The position numbers and the translations under genes were made by a program. A DNA stretch of 64,000 nucleotides from Bimuria novae-zelandiae CBS 107.79 (taxonomy: Eukaryota; Ascomycota; Dothideomycetes; Pleosporales; Didymosphaeriaceae), in the NCBI GenBank assembly GCA_010015655.1, contig ML976686.1:513078-577077 (forward strand). Direction: 5' to 3'. Each line of letters starts with the position of its first letter. The stretch's first letter is position 1. Shown here one piece after another: positions 1-11,570 of this stretch. The notes under the pieces were generated by a model. That model did no database searches. It saw nothing but the letters and a program-made list of their open reading frames with translations, and was not told the origin of the DNA.

Positions 1-731
1 TATTAATTTAATATAATGTTACGAGAGCAACGCGTAGAGATATCTAAGCCTAGGTAGGCTAGATCGATATACTGCGTTTAGTATCTACGTATAGGTATAA
101 GACATTAGATAAGGAAGAAAGGTCTTCTACCCCTATCTAACGTAGATCTATCTATCTCGCTTAGCTAAGTCCTAGTACCTAGATAGCTAGCGTCGTGTCT
201 AACTAATTAGAAGTAAGCTTTAAGGTATAGGCTATTAGACCTTTAGCTCCTAAAATATAAGTTTAGAGGTAAAAGCCTAGCTTCTAACTCTTGTCCGTCT
301 ATTGACATACTATTTTTAATAGTATGTCTAGGCTGTCAGGTTGCCTAGGAGGTTACCGTGACATTAAGGAAGTTATTAATTATTAGCCTAGTCTACTTTA
401 CTATCTTGCCTTGTATATTTATGCAGGTAACTAGGATTTTATCCTAGTTAGTCTTAAACTTTCCTAGGTTATATTAGATAGATAACTCTATAGTTATTAG
501 AAATATTGCTAGATAATCCTTACTATTATAGGGCTTAGGCTTAAGAATCCTTAGCTACTACTTTACGTCTTTTTAGATACTTATCTTTTTATTTATCTAA
601 TTAATAATTTCTTAAAGTTATGTAATCTATACTGCTTGCTTGGCCATGACTTCTCTTAGAGTCCTCTCTAGGATTAGTGCTACAGATAGAGTGCTCAGTC
701 CTGCTATATTATACTTAGTAAGTAGTTAAAG
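1..731 (-). pseudogene. Gypsy A gag 5' part, RIP-degraded
   Basis: AT-rich stretch with stops in all frames. Its right half aligns by eye with the gag start of the complete Gypsy C (about 47330-47670): shared blocks include the run around 'gtaactaggattttatcc' and the short leader ending in 'ttaaag' against the LTR. It is therefore the first part of a Gypsy gag on the minus strand, with the rest beyond the left edge of the window. No intact protein survives. Confidence 0.6.
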
Positions 732-1176
732 TGTTATGAGGTGCTTACACCTTTGTCTAATCTAGATTAGGGCGGTAAGGCTAGAGTAGCACTTTATAAA
801 TTATTTAATAGTATAAGTTAATGCGACACTTAGCGCTTAGCTATATAGTTTAATTTTATAATAAATAAGATAATTATTAGTCTATATAGGAGAACGTACT
901 CGCATAGAAGATATATAAGTTAACTATAAGGAGCATAACATAGGAAACCACCTATATATAAATATCCCTCTTATCCTATGAAGTCCTATAGTGTTCTATG
1001 CCTCGTGTCCACGGGATTTCTTGGGATTCCTGGGACGTTACGTGACCTAGGTCACGTGGTCCCACATTGTCCTATAGGCTTGGCATCTAGGACAACTTGG
1101 GACATTACATCATCCCTAGGTGGGGCTTGTGTACCGTCATAAGGCTCGCTTGTCCCGATGTCCCTGGGTCATAACA
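732..1176 (-). repeat. 5' LTR of Gypsy A (445 bp)
   Basis: Starts TGTTATGAGG and ends CATAACA. It has the same length and layout as the solo LTR at 39018-39462 and is related to the 426 bp LTRs of Gypsy C. It contains a palindromic core around ACGTGACC/GGTCACGT at about 1041-1060. As the gag lies to its left on the minus strand, this is the 5' LTR and the right end of the element. Confidence 0.75.
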
Positions 1177-2828
1177 ACTAGCTTGCCTAAGACAAAGCAC
1201 GAGTAGCTCGTAAACAGACACTCCTTTATCCTAAGCTTTTTACTACACTAGTAACGATTTACCTCCTAAAAACTAATTATACGATTAGTTAGATTATAAA
1301 TAATACGTATACCTACGACCTATTTATTAATAAAGTTTTTAAACTTCTTAAGAATAGTACTTAATAGTTAAAGACTATTAATTTTTGTAAATGCGAACAG
1401 CGCAACGGATATATATACTATTAAGGATACCTTATTATACTAGACTATAATAAGCTTAAGATTAAGATTCTCTGCGCAGCCTACGACTCTCTCTCTAGTA
1501 ATTACCTTAGCTAAGGGAAGACACTCGAGCTTATATAGCGTAAGTATTACTAGCTTTAAATGTTCGACACGATTAGGACGTCTTTTATTGCTATACCTGC
1601 CGCCGTGCCAAAGCCTCTCGCGAAAAGTATTACGGCCTCTTAAAACTACTCCCTGTCCCTAAACAATAATAATACGATATCGTTATTTAATCTTATTAAC
1701 CTCCTTGAATCTGAAAGATGTATAAATATTAAGGTAGTAGTTAACTAACTTACTAAGTATTATTATATAAATTCCTGCGATAAGATAGAAGCTCTTAACG
1801 TCGCCCAAATATTCCTTTATTACGTGTGGTGTAACCACGGCCTGCCTAACACGATTATCTCTAATAGAGGTAAATAGTTTACCTCTGCCTTTCATGATAA
1901 GCTGTGCTAATAGCTGAATATTAATCCTTGTTTCTCGACTAGATATTATTCAGAAACTAATAGATAGACTAAGAACGCAAACCCTACTATAGAATAAGTC
2001 CTGTGCACGTACACAAACTACTAGTAAGATAACTAGGCGAGACAGTTGCCTATAGCGTAGTTTAAAGCAAATAACACTATTTCTAAGTTAATTAGTGTCT
2101 CTCTAATAATAGCTAGCTCTAGCTAGAACCTCTAAATGGGCTTTAAGCCCCTTACGACCACGAAACAACCTTCGTACTAAGCCTTATAAGCGTAAGAAGC
2201 GAATAGGGTTATTAATAAGCTATATAACGTTACTAAATTTATTTAAAAAAAAGATAATCTAGGTATAAGCACTTTAATAAAAGTATACTAACTAAAAGCG
2301 CTTACCTACGCTAGCCTATAAAGTTAGCGACTATATCAAGTTAGATACGCGAAATATCTAAACGCGACACGTCTTAAAGAAGCTTAACTAGAAAAATATT
2401 AGTCTATACTAAGTAGTTAAGAAGGTTTCTGCCTATGCGTACAGGCTCGAACTGCCTCCTACTATAAAGATATATCCCACGTTCCATGTATCCCTGCTCC
2501 GTCCCGCCGCTAATAAGTTAGAGTACCTGCCTAGCTAATACGTCCCGCCACCGGCTCCCGCTGTTATTAATAATAAGGAGGAATACTATATTAAAAGTGT
2601 TAAAAATCTCCGCTATAATTAACGTAGCAAACGCCACAAATACCTAGTTAAATAGACTAGTTATAATAAAACGACATAGAAAAACGCTTATAATCTAAAA
2701 AACGTAGCTACTATATCTAACTTCTATAGACGGCACCCTGATATCCATAAACCTCCTAAAGCCATGCAGTAGTAAGGACCCACGACTATAAAAACACTCG
2801 CTGGAGCTCGACTTTAGACGGGGGATAC
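1177..2828 (+). pseudogene. Gypsy B pol 3' part: integrase and chromodomain
   Basis: Translating through RIP-type stops gives a chromovirus-type integrase. An HHCC-like zinc-binding part lies at about 1440-1650. The catalytic core is at about 1700-2150, with phrases such as WCNHGLPNTIISNRG and TNRQTKNANPTIEQ. Then come a linker with [12 protein letters not shown] (about 2465-2510) and a chromodomain-like end with KYLVK (about 2638-2655). Reverse transcriptase is absent; the fragment starts abruptly at the right end of Gypsy A, so Gypsy A most likely inserted into this element and the rest lies beyond the left edge. Known: Ty3/Gypsy elements integrate through this protein, and the chromodomain can steer target choice. 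This copy is dead. Confidence 0.85.
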
Positions 2829-3185
2829 TATCACGGTACTCCACTGTCCACCTCTATATACTACTAAGTACCATAACACCTGCCGCACGACTCTGCTAAA
2901 CTGTCTAGCACTATGCTAGATAGTACTTACTACTATTTAGAGCTCTTAATTTTGCTAACTAATTAGAGGACGCTAAGTCTTACCTAATAAGCTCTAATTA
3001 GCTTAGCTAAGCTACTAGACAGCGCCAGGCGCGCTAGCACTATAACCCCTATATATACGTTCTACTTCGTAATCTGCTTCTGTTCCTTATGCAACCTCTT
3101 ATAATTACACTAGATACTATATATAGCCAATACTACTGCCTCTGTAGAAGGCCTGTAGAACAAGTGCTTGTAACGTCTCGTGACA
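2829..3185 (+). repeat. 3' LTR of Gypsy B (about 357 bp)
   Basis: A purine-rich tract (gacggggga) precedes TATCACGG, read as a RIP-altered TGTCACGG; the far end is TCTCGTGACA, giving imperfect inverted ends. It follows the chromodomain directly. The matching 5' LTR is not in the window, so the boundaries rest on the termini alone. Confidence 0.55.
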
Positions 3186-3930
3186 CCCTGTAATTTAGTA
3201 ATTCTTAAATAACGTCTAGTTTCTTTAGGCTAGAGCTTAATGATTTTGAATATAGATTATTTATATCAGTATGGCCAGGTGGATAACTGAATTAAATTTA
3301 TTATCATGTGTTAAAAGACTTAACAGGGGTGTAAAAATTACGGTTTTACTAGTGAATATTACGATCCCAATGTTACGATCCCAATGTTACGATCCCAAGT
3401 AATCCAGGAACGGAATTACCAGACAACGACGCAACAAGGATAATTACTGGCGACATCGCAGCGCGATGGGCGCACGACGAGGCGCGGGGCAGCTTAGGTT
3501 AGCGACCACGCGACCCGCTTTTGACAGATGAACGCACGGGCCACGGAGACAAAGGATGAATTAGACGATAGCGAGGGCTGGAGAGACTGGTATATAGTGT
3601 GACGGTTTCCCTATGTCTTTCCTACTCCTTGTAGTTAACTTCTAACATACTTCGAGTACATCTCCTACAACAGATTGGTAAATCTCCTAGTTAGTAATTC
3701 TATAGTTTGTTATAGAATTGGATTATTCGCAACGACACCGGTGTTACCTGCAAGCTCTTGACCACTGAATATCCGCGAGGCGCTTTACCCTTGACCTATC
3801 CTACCCTCACCCGGACCAGGCTTAGGTACGTATAGCCCATGTAACAGTGAAATGGAGTGATCCGCTCGCTTGCCTGATCCGCTCGCTTGCCTGATCCACT
3901 TGCTTGCCGAACACGTTAAGCGAGCGCACC
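3186..3930. other. Mixed repeat debris, no gene
   Basis: No coding signal. A 14 bp unit (acgatcccaatgtt) occurs about 2.7 times at 3361-3398. From 3385 a TGTTACGATCCCAAG start could mark another LTR running to about 3733 (weak). At 3860-3917 repeated GATCCGCTCGCTTGCCT units ending in ACACGTTA look like the inverted end of another Fot1-type element. Composition at 3400-3590 is close to the gene islands, so this part shows little RIP. Confidence 0.45.
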
Positions 3931-3932
3931 TA

Positions 3933-6052
3933 CCGTGCCTGACGGGCTCGTGCACCGCGCGGGCTCGTGCACCAACACTAACATGCTCACCACCATAAAG
4001 ATAAGGTTATTGTGAGCGCTACAAAAGCGATTATCGCGAGATTTTTTGTTATAATTACTCTGTAGAGGCGTATAAACAAGTTATACTATCTAAGTTTTCG
4101 CAAGAGAGTGATTGCGCGACCGCAGGAGCTGACTTTAGGTGGAGGTGCTAGTGCAGCTTCTAGGGACGACGGATGAGCTACAGCACCACCCTTAGCTCGT
4201 TTTGGCTTGCGCTTTGCTAGAGGTGCTTTTGAAGCTTTGCGCTTGCCTCTTTAGGTAATTATAGAGGCCTGCCTAGTGTTTTGAGCAGCTTTTCTAGCAT
4301 CCCGGGCAGCCACCTGTTCGGTCTTCATCTAATCTCGCACCTCCTTGGCTCTCTCTCTCGCCACACGACGCTCCTCCTTCTCTTGCTCCTTAAGGAGCTT
4401 GGCAGCAGCTTGAAGCTCCTTTCTGTTTAACTTTACTAGTCTCTCCTGCTCCTCTTGGTGTTGCTTTTCTGCCTCACGCTTACGTGCTCGCTCGAACTTA
4501 GAGGGCGACTAGAAAGTAGCACTACCGTGGTACTCCTCCTTGCGCTATAAATTGAGAGGCTTGCCAGCGTTCTTACGCTGCTTCTTAGTAGTAAGAGCAT
4601 CCCTTAGGCCGCTGTTCTCATGGTGTAGTAGCTTATTTTAAACCTAAAGTTGGTGTAGCGTTTGGGAGAGCTTCTGCGAGGTCTCCGCCAAGGTATCCTT
4701 TACTGCAGCACGTATGAGACGCTCCATCTGCCTCTAGTCCTCAGGCAAAAGGGCTGAGAGCCATGCCTTACTCTCATTGTTGTCCTGTTTGCGGAAACGC
4801 TCAAGTACGACGTCAGTCTTTATAGGGGCTATACTAGTGGCTTTAAACGCCTTAAGGACGAGTTTTATTATAAACGTAGACTCCTAAGCACCCTAGAATA
4901 GCGGGAAGAAGTCTCCCTTCTAGATAGCTAGTAACTCTTACGTTTTAAAAAGGTAATTAATAAGCTTAGCGGAGTAGTTGCTGCTAAGAGGTTTAAAGTA
5001 AATTATATTAAGAGGCTATAGTGTATAGGTCGAGTAAGGGGGAAACACGACTAGCAGTATTTTATAAGCCTCGCAGTATTTAATAAAGTCTATTAAGAGG
5101 TAGCTATTATAGCTATCGAGTATAAGGAGGCGCTAAGCTTAGCTAAGGCGTGCTTTTTACTTTATTTCGCGGTCAAAAACCTGCTCTAACTAGGCTAATC
5201 TAATATTATTATTCGTCTATCCTATTAGTAAGGAGCTTATAAACACACTATGCTTTCCTGCTTTAATTTAAGCTACCTATAAGGCTTAAAGTGTGCAGTT
5301 AGCTAACAAGTATATAAGGGCTAACAATAAAACACTCCTATCTGCTCTAATAGTTACTATAACTATTACCTACTCTTAAGAGCTATCTTAAAGCGCTGTT
5401 TAGACCTTCTTTTCCTCCTATTAAAGCTAACTAAACACCCGTTTTAAGCGTCCTGTAATACTAATTATAAAGCCCTTTTTATCTATATTGTAGGTATTAC
5501 AAGGCTCCACCTTATACTAAACAATCTTATAATACAAGAGGTTAAAGTATAACTTGTACTTACGTTATAAGTTAGCCTAGTAGCGTATAACGTCTATGCC
5601 AGCGCTCTATTTAGAGATAAGATAGTCGTAGTTACAGTTAATAAAACGCGAAACCCAGCCCTCTCTAACATGCTTTTTTAATATATTAGACGCGAAATTT
5701 TGTATCATAGCTCTTGTAGGAGGTAGCCCACGAGCCATAAGCTCTCTAATATACTCTACAAGTCCCTCCTCTTATTATAGGCTAAGTAGTTGTTGCGCGG
5801 CGTACCCGACTGCCTAAGGGCCTATCTAGTGGTTCCACCTTCGGCTAAGTGTTGAATACGATACACCATATTTTTTCGCGATACCCTAGATGCTAAAATT
5901 ATCGCTAGCTTTACGCGATTCTAAATCTGTAATCGCCTTATTAATTAGTGCTATAGTGGTGTAGTTATCGCGTGTTAAAAAAGTCGAGATAGACGCGTTG
6001 TTTGGTGGGGTGGTGCACGAGCCCGCGCGGTGCACGAGCCCGTCGGGCACGG
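3933..6052 (-). mobile_element. Fot1-A, pogo/Fot1-type DNA transposon
   Basis: Inverted ends of about 42 bp: 3933-3974 begins CCGTGCCTGACGGGCTCG and the inverted copy at 6011-6052 differs at one or two transitions. TA dinucleotides flank both ends (3931-3932 and 6053-6054), as expected for this superfamily. The 2120 bp element carries a degraded transposase on the minus strand. Its right TA is also the left TA of Fot1-B. Confidence 0.88.
4086..5954 (-). pseudogene. Fot1-A transposase, RIP-degraded
   Basis: Minus-strand reading through stops gives, in order: a helix-turn-helix start (KYGVSYSTLSRRW), a CENP-B-like segment (MIQNFASNILKK, GWVSRFI), the DDE region (TYNIDKKGF, then YSTYTLQPLNI after allowing one stop), KGDFFPLF, and a long Lys/Arg/Glu-rich coiled tail with ERRVARERAKEV. 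The same landmarks occur in Fot1-B. The start codon seems to have become ATA near 5954 and many Gln/Trp codons are stops. Known role: a DDE_1 transposase that cuts and pastes at TA. No function remains. Confidence 0.8.
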
Positions 6053-6054
6053 TA

Positions 6055-8163
6055 ACGTGTCCGTGCACCCAATGCACGGATTCAGCCAATGCACGCCGAA
6101 CATCCGACGCGTCAAAACTCCCTACTTTCAACACGCGATAACTCCACCAATATGGATCCAATTCAAGCTGCGATAGATGAGATCGAATCGCGAGAACCAG
6201 GAGAAGATTTTTCATATACAGAAATTGCTACCAGATATGGTGTTAATTGATCTACACTCTCACGAAGGCACCGAGGTGTTACCGCGACGCGTGCAGCCAA
6301 CACAATCAATCAGCGAAAGCTTAACCCACAGCAAGAGCAGGAGCTTGTACGATATATCAAAAGGCTCACAGAGAGACATATACCTCCTACTAGAGAGATG
6401 ATACAGAATTTTGCCTCGACGATAGCAAAGGAGCCAGTTAGCGAGAGCTGGGTTACCCGCTTTATCAACCAACACAGCATTCATCTCATCTCGCAATGGA
6501 CTGTCGGCATAGACAGCAATCGCCACAAAGCTAATTCAGTAGATAAATATCGCCCCTATTTCAACCTTGTACACAGCAAGATCGATCAATATCGCATAGA
6601 TCCTCGTCATATCTACAATATGGATGAAAAAGGTGTCCTGATCGGTATCGTTGGTAGAACAAAGAGGATATTCAGCAGACGAATGTGGGAGAAGAAGGAG
6701 GTTAGGGCACCACTCCAGGATGGCAATCGCGCGTGGATCACGCTCCTAGCATGTATCTACGCTGATAGATTAGCTTTGCCGCCAAGCCTTATCTATAAGG
6801 CTGCCAACAAGGACATCCAATCAAGCTGGGTAGAGAATATCAAGGCAGGATATTATAAAGTCTTTATCACCTCATCATCCTCTAGCTAGACGAACAACGA
6901 TATCGGGCTTAGCTAGCTTAAGCAGGTGTTTAATCGCTGTATAAAAGAGAAGGCTTAACGATTATATCGACTTTTAATTATAGATAGCCACGGATCTTAT
7001 ATTACTATAGACTTTATTAACTACTATAATTAGAATAGGATCCTGCTTGCTGTCCTGCCTCCTTATTTAACTTATACACTTTAGCTACTTAATATTACAA
7101 TGTTTAAGCCTCTATTAACAGCCTACTTAGCAGAGCTATTAAGATACCTTTATAGAAGCCAGGGCCTAGCTTCTATCACTAAAGGCAACTTCTTTCCCCT
7201 ATTCTAGAATGCGTAGAAGGCCTCTTTTAAGGAATTAACTATCCTTAGCTCTTTTAGAGCCACAGGTATATCGCCACCTGATCCTGACCCTATCCTTAAT
7301 AGGTTCACCCAGGATCAAGAATCAGGCAATAGCTCCTCATTAGGGCTTAGCGATTATGACTAGAGAAAGATAGATAGGCTTGTACGCTTTATAGTAAGTG
7401 ATTAAAGTAGCAAGGATACACAGAAGCTTTGTTAATTACTTTACTACCTATTTGTTAAAAATAAGCTGCTTAAGCATGACAACGATGGGCTTAGGCAGGC
7501 GCTATCTATTAAGAAGAAGCGTAATAAGAAGAGTAAAGCTCTAGACCTTTAACAGCGCTAGGAGTATTATAGTAGGGCTATCTTATAGTTACTAAGGAAA
7601 GTAAGGGAGGCACGTTATTATTAATTAATTAAGGAGCAAGAGGATAAGTAGTAGCAGCTTTAAAAAGTAGAGATAGTAGAGCTAAAGAAGGCAGCTAAGC
7701 TATATAAGGAGAAAATCCAGCAAGAAAAGCGTGCAGCGAGAGAGGCAGCGAAGAAGGTAAAGGAGAAGAAGAGAGCTAAAAAGGCAGCTTAGCGCACTGC
7801 CCAGAAGTCTGCCAATAACGCTAAAAAGGCTCTATAACTATCCTAAAGGAGTAAGAGAAAAGCTTCTCAGCCATCTCCACAGAGCAGAAAGCGTTAGAAA
7901 CGTGTTATTAATACTACGGATGTTAGGGAGGCCTCAAAGGGCGCATCTGCTGCCCCAACCAAATCCACACGGAGCGGCCGCGACGTTAAGCTTCCAGATA
8001 GATTTAAATAGTGCAAATGAATCGCAGCTATCGATTTACTATCCTAGTAGAAAATCTTATAATAATATTGTTTATGGGTGGTTCTGCAGCCTTATTTCTA
8101 ATAGAGCGTTTATGGTGTTCGGCGTGCATTGGCTGAATCCGTGCATTGGGTGCACGGACACGT
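6055..8163 (+). mobile_element. Fot1-B, pogo/Fot1-type DNA transposon
   Basis: A 48 bp inverted end at 6055-6102 (starts ACGTGTCCGTGCACCCAA) is matched exactly by its inverse at 8116-8163. TA flanks are at 6053-6054 and 8164-8165. The 2109 bp element carries one transposase frame on the plus strand. Perfect ends and a little-mutated 5' half suggest it is younger than most of its neighbours. Confidence 0.92.
6152..8011 (+). pseudogene. Fot1-B transposase, 5' half nearly intact
   Basis: The reading starts at the ATG of MDPIQAAIDEIESR. It shows a helix-turn-helix (TEIATRYGVN, a stop, then STLSRR), a CENP-B-like part (MIQNFASTIAKEPV, SWVTRFINQHSIHL) and the start of the DDE domain (YNMDEKGVLIG). 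Up to about 6885 only one stop interrupts it: TGA at the place of a CGA Arg codon, a C-to-T change. After 6885 stops appear every few codons (NYYNQNRILL region, KGNFFPLF), ending in a basic coiled tail and a final TRSGRDVKLPDRFK. Family: DDE_1 transposase, normally about 500-600 residues. Inactive because of the stops. Confidence 0.88.
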
Positions 8164-8354
8164 TATAACGCTTTGCAAAAGACCGTCCCGACCCACTTGG
8201 GGCGAGTTTCTGAGTGGCTACACGCTTTTTAGGTAATTGCTTCCCCGCTTTCATCGCCCTACACCTAAAATTATATGAGAGACGATGTAATACAGGAAAA
8301 TCAACTTTCTACGAGGTGTATAAAGGCAGTCAGTTGCCGTGTAGTGAATGTATC

Positions 8355-10070
8355 ATGCCAAGTACCCGCAAAAGGAAGGCAAAACAGGTGTTTAACGCTA
8401 GCCACAACCCTCCAAGGAAGCGCAGGGCGCCAAAAAAAGCCCCATTAATAAGGGCACCCCTGGCCGTCGTACGATTTGCCAGTATAGAGAAGGAAGAACC
8501 TATAGAGGAGGAACAACCTCTACTAGAGGGCGTTAACAACAACAACTTTCATATATACGTTAACGATTACCCTAAGGATAAAAAACCTTAGTTAGCTTAG
8601 AGGCCTGCGTTGCCAGAGAAAGAGTATTCGCGTAATAGGGGGGTATTTAACAACGACGAGCAGGCTTTAATTTTTAGTAAAGTTAACGCGCTAACGCCGC
8701 TACTAGAGATTAATAATAATAGCTAAACGTGTAATAAGGGGGTATTTAACAAATTACTAGAATTATATAAAGTTAAGCTATATATTACCTACCGCTGGCG
8801 CGCATTCTTACGTAAGGAGGAAGTTAGGACTAATTTTAATACTAAAATAAGAATACGTACGTACTTCTGCGCAAAGCTTTAGCAGTAGGTAGATAATATT
8901 ATACAAGACCTCTTAGAGTTAACTCCCCCTATTAAAACTATAGTAAAAAACTTAATTGTGGTTATATATATACTATAGATACCCGAGCGATAGAGACTTG
9001 CGTAGTCTCTTAAACATAGTAATAGCGTTATTTTTATACAGGTCGTTAAGCGCGCGTACGAGTTAAAGGAAAAGTTTATTATTAAAATAACTTACGTTAA
9101 CTTTAATTTAACACTATTAGAGCTAGAAACTAGCTAAAATAATTAGACGCGTAATAGGGGGGTATTTAGCTTATAGAGCTCTTAGAGCTCTCCGCCGCGA
9201 CTTACTATAACTTAGCGCTAGTTATATAACCTACTAGAAGTTCTCGCACATACTACTATTAGTAAGGGCCCTATAGTTACTATACGTAATTAATAGCGAT
9301 ACTAGGATACCTACTATAGCAACTATCTATACGTGTGCTAGGTTAAACGTACGCCTAGGCAACCTAATTGTTTTAAGAACTATTACCTAGCGAGTAGCAC
9401 TATAGTGGCGGCATAGGCGCGTAATATAATAAAGGGCAGGTGTATAGTCAATAAGCCACATAACAATATACGCCTGAGTCTCTCGCTGGCTAGAGAGAGG
9501 TCTGTAAAGGAGAAGGCGTCGCAGAAATTAGCTAAAAAAGGTGCTAGATCCAAGCTTAATATAGACGACTTTATAAAGGTTATCGCCGCCAGCTCTCTCT
9601 CTATAAGCTAGTTAGTATAAAGTTAAATTATTAGCTAGTAGCGATAGGTTAAGACGCCGTCTACGACCTTAGGGAGCTCTTTAACGTTAGTATAGTAAGA
9701 CTTAACTTATAAAAATATAGTAAAGCTTGCCTATTAAACTTGGCACTTTTTTAACTAGTAAAAAGACTAAGCACTAGCTAGAGAGCTGCCTAAAGTTAAT
9801 TAGGTATTTAATAACGTTGTTTAACAGGGGCAAATTAACCTTAATATGCTAATAGATCTGTCTAACGCGGGGATGCCGTACGCTGTATAGGAGTAGTATT
9901 TTATGTTACTAGTGCCGTTGCTCCTCCGCCTTCGCAGGATGGCGATTCGGTGGCGATCTGGGTATAATAGACTCACAGAGAGCGATAAGGAGGGTGCTAC
10001 AAACGTATATAGAGAGGATTAAGAGTGTAAACAGCGTGAGAGGTTGCGTAGGGAGAGAGACAATTTAGTG
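8355..10070 (+). pseudogene. Unknown second frame of the Tc1-type element
   Basis: The first 79 codons are open and little mutated: a basic start (STRKRKAKQV, PPRKRRAPKKAP) followed by an acidic stretch (EKEEPIEEEQP). After about 8590 the reading continues through RIP-type stops with protein-like segments such as LYITYRWRAFLRKEE and SLARERSVKEKASQK. A nearly identical DNA phrase (gtaataggggggtattta) recurs at 8631, 8731 and 9151 and would encode a repeated Asn-(Arg/Lys)-Gly-Val-Phe. I recognise no family. It could be an accessory protein of the element or captured host sequence. Confidence 0.45.
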
Positions 10071-10249
10071 TAAAGAGCTAGCAACGTTAGTAAAGAGGTT
10101 TTATACACTACGCACAGGCTATTTTTTAATTAAAATTTAACTAAGTCTACGCGTACGCGCGCCTATTTAGTAATAAAGTTACTTATAAAGGCGCTAAGAC
10201 CTGCTAAAAACACTATACTTTATCTACGCTAATAATATCTTTCCCTTTA

Positions 10250-11480
10250 TAACTCTTTACCTATAACAGATATCGCAAAATAGATAATATTAATTAATTT
10301 AGTAATATTAGTTACACCTTCTCTAGCTATTAAAGCTAAAGTTTTAGATAATAGCAGGTAACTTTTAGCGACCTCCGCGATATTATCGCAGACACTAATT
10401 CTTTAGTGTTATACCTTATTTAGCACCTATAGCACCTACCTATAAAACTTAAAGAATTCTTGCGTAGATTCTACCTAATTATAGCATACGTTTTATACTG
10501 CCTCCTCTAAGAAGTAGGCAAAATCTTTATACGTATAAGCGCGTTTGTAGTGCTTTTTTATCTAGTTTTTTAACGCCTTAAAGGTCTACTTAATTAGGTT
10601 AAAATCTGGCGAGTATGGTAGTAAATATTTAAGTACAACGCCCGCCTCCGCGCATAATAAGATAATCTTTTCTAACTTATAGATAGAGGCATTATTAAGG
10701 ACTATTACTAATTATTTACCTAGCTAAGGATTGTAATAAGGGAGTACTTTATTTGCTAGAAACTCTTCTATTAAATCTGCGGTGATTGCTCCTTGGTATA
10801 GGACATAATTAACGTAACTATCTATATTTATAGTAAGAAGTAAGCTCTACCTCTCTATGCGTTGCGCTAAGTATTATACGTCTGCCAGCGTGTTTATAGG
10901 TGACTAGGCATACTTTCTATCGCTGGTTCTCTTATTACAGGCGCTCTTGTTAAGGCAAACGACCTGCTCTAGTTTATATATTTATTAGCAGCGTGCACGA
11001 AACACTCGACGGAGGCCTTTATAGCGCTCTCTAGTAGCTTTTGACGTAGCTCTTTGACTCTACCTTATGCCAGCGAGAAATCTCGTGATAGTGGCTACTA
11101 ACACCTGTAAGTCGAAGTCGTCGCACAAGAAGGCCTGCATCTCATCGAGATATACCGTAGGTTTGCCCCGTAGGAACTCCAATAGGGCGTCTTTATAGCA
11201 TTGACGCAGCAATAGTGGCTAATTAATTTTAATATATCGCGGAGGGTATGGCTAACTAAACGCTTCTAAATTAAGTTAGTATTTCTATATAGTTTTAGTG
11301 TTAACTCCGAGAGATCTATAAATCTTATAGTTTTTTTACCCTGCCTTTATGCGCTTAATAATCGCCTGCACTATTAACGCTTATAGTCTATAGCCTATAA
11401 GCCTCCTAGGATTAATTAGCATACTATATAGAACTCTAGTAATAAGAAAGGTTAGTGTAATTTCCTTAATTACATCGTCT
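10250..11480 (-). pseudogene. Tc1/mariner DDE_3 transposase, RIP-degraded
   Basis: The minus strand shows, in order: a helix-turn-helix-like start (about 11390-11300), GKPTVYLDEMQAFLCDDF (about 11190-11135), the central domain with YQGAITADLIEEFLANKVL (about 10800-10745), the second catalytic block VIVLNNASIYK (about 10710-10680), then LLPYSPDFNLI followed by FKALKN (about 10620-10570). These are the DDE_3 endonuclease landmarks of fungal Tc1-like transposases. Several stops make it inactive. Confidence 0.8.
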
Positions 11481-11570
11481 CTTATATAATTTTGTATGAG
11501 CGACAATGAAAGTGGGGAAGCGATTACCTAACAAGCGCCCAGAGTGGGTCGGGACGGTCTTTTGCAAAGC

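Larger units (their letters stand above)
8170..11570. mobile_element. Tc1/mariner-type element, 3.4 kb, two opposed frames
   Basis: Long inverted ends of about 100-130 bp: the left begins GCTTTGCAAAAGACCGTCCC at 8170, and its inverse ends at 11570 with the same core and an internal indel. It holds an unknown plus-strand frame on the left and a minus-strand DDE transposase on the right. Usual Tc1/mariner elements are 1.3-2 kb with one gene, so this one is large. The target duplication is not clear: the flanks TATAAC and ACCGAT do not match cleanly. Confidence 0.75.

Noticed and set aside
1..11570. Possible giant cargo-carrying element (Starship type) spanning the block
   Set aside because: No tyrosine recombinase of the captain type or cargo genes seen; the block is explained by nested ordinary transposons.
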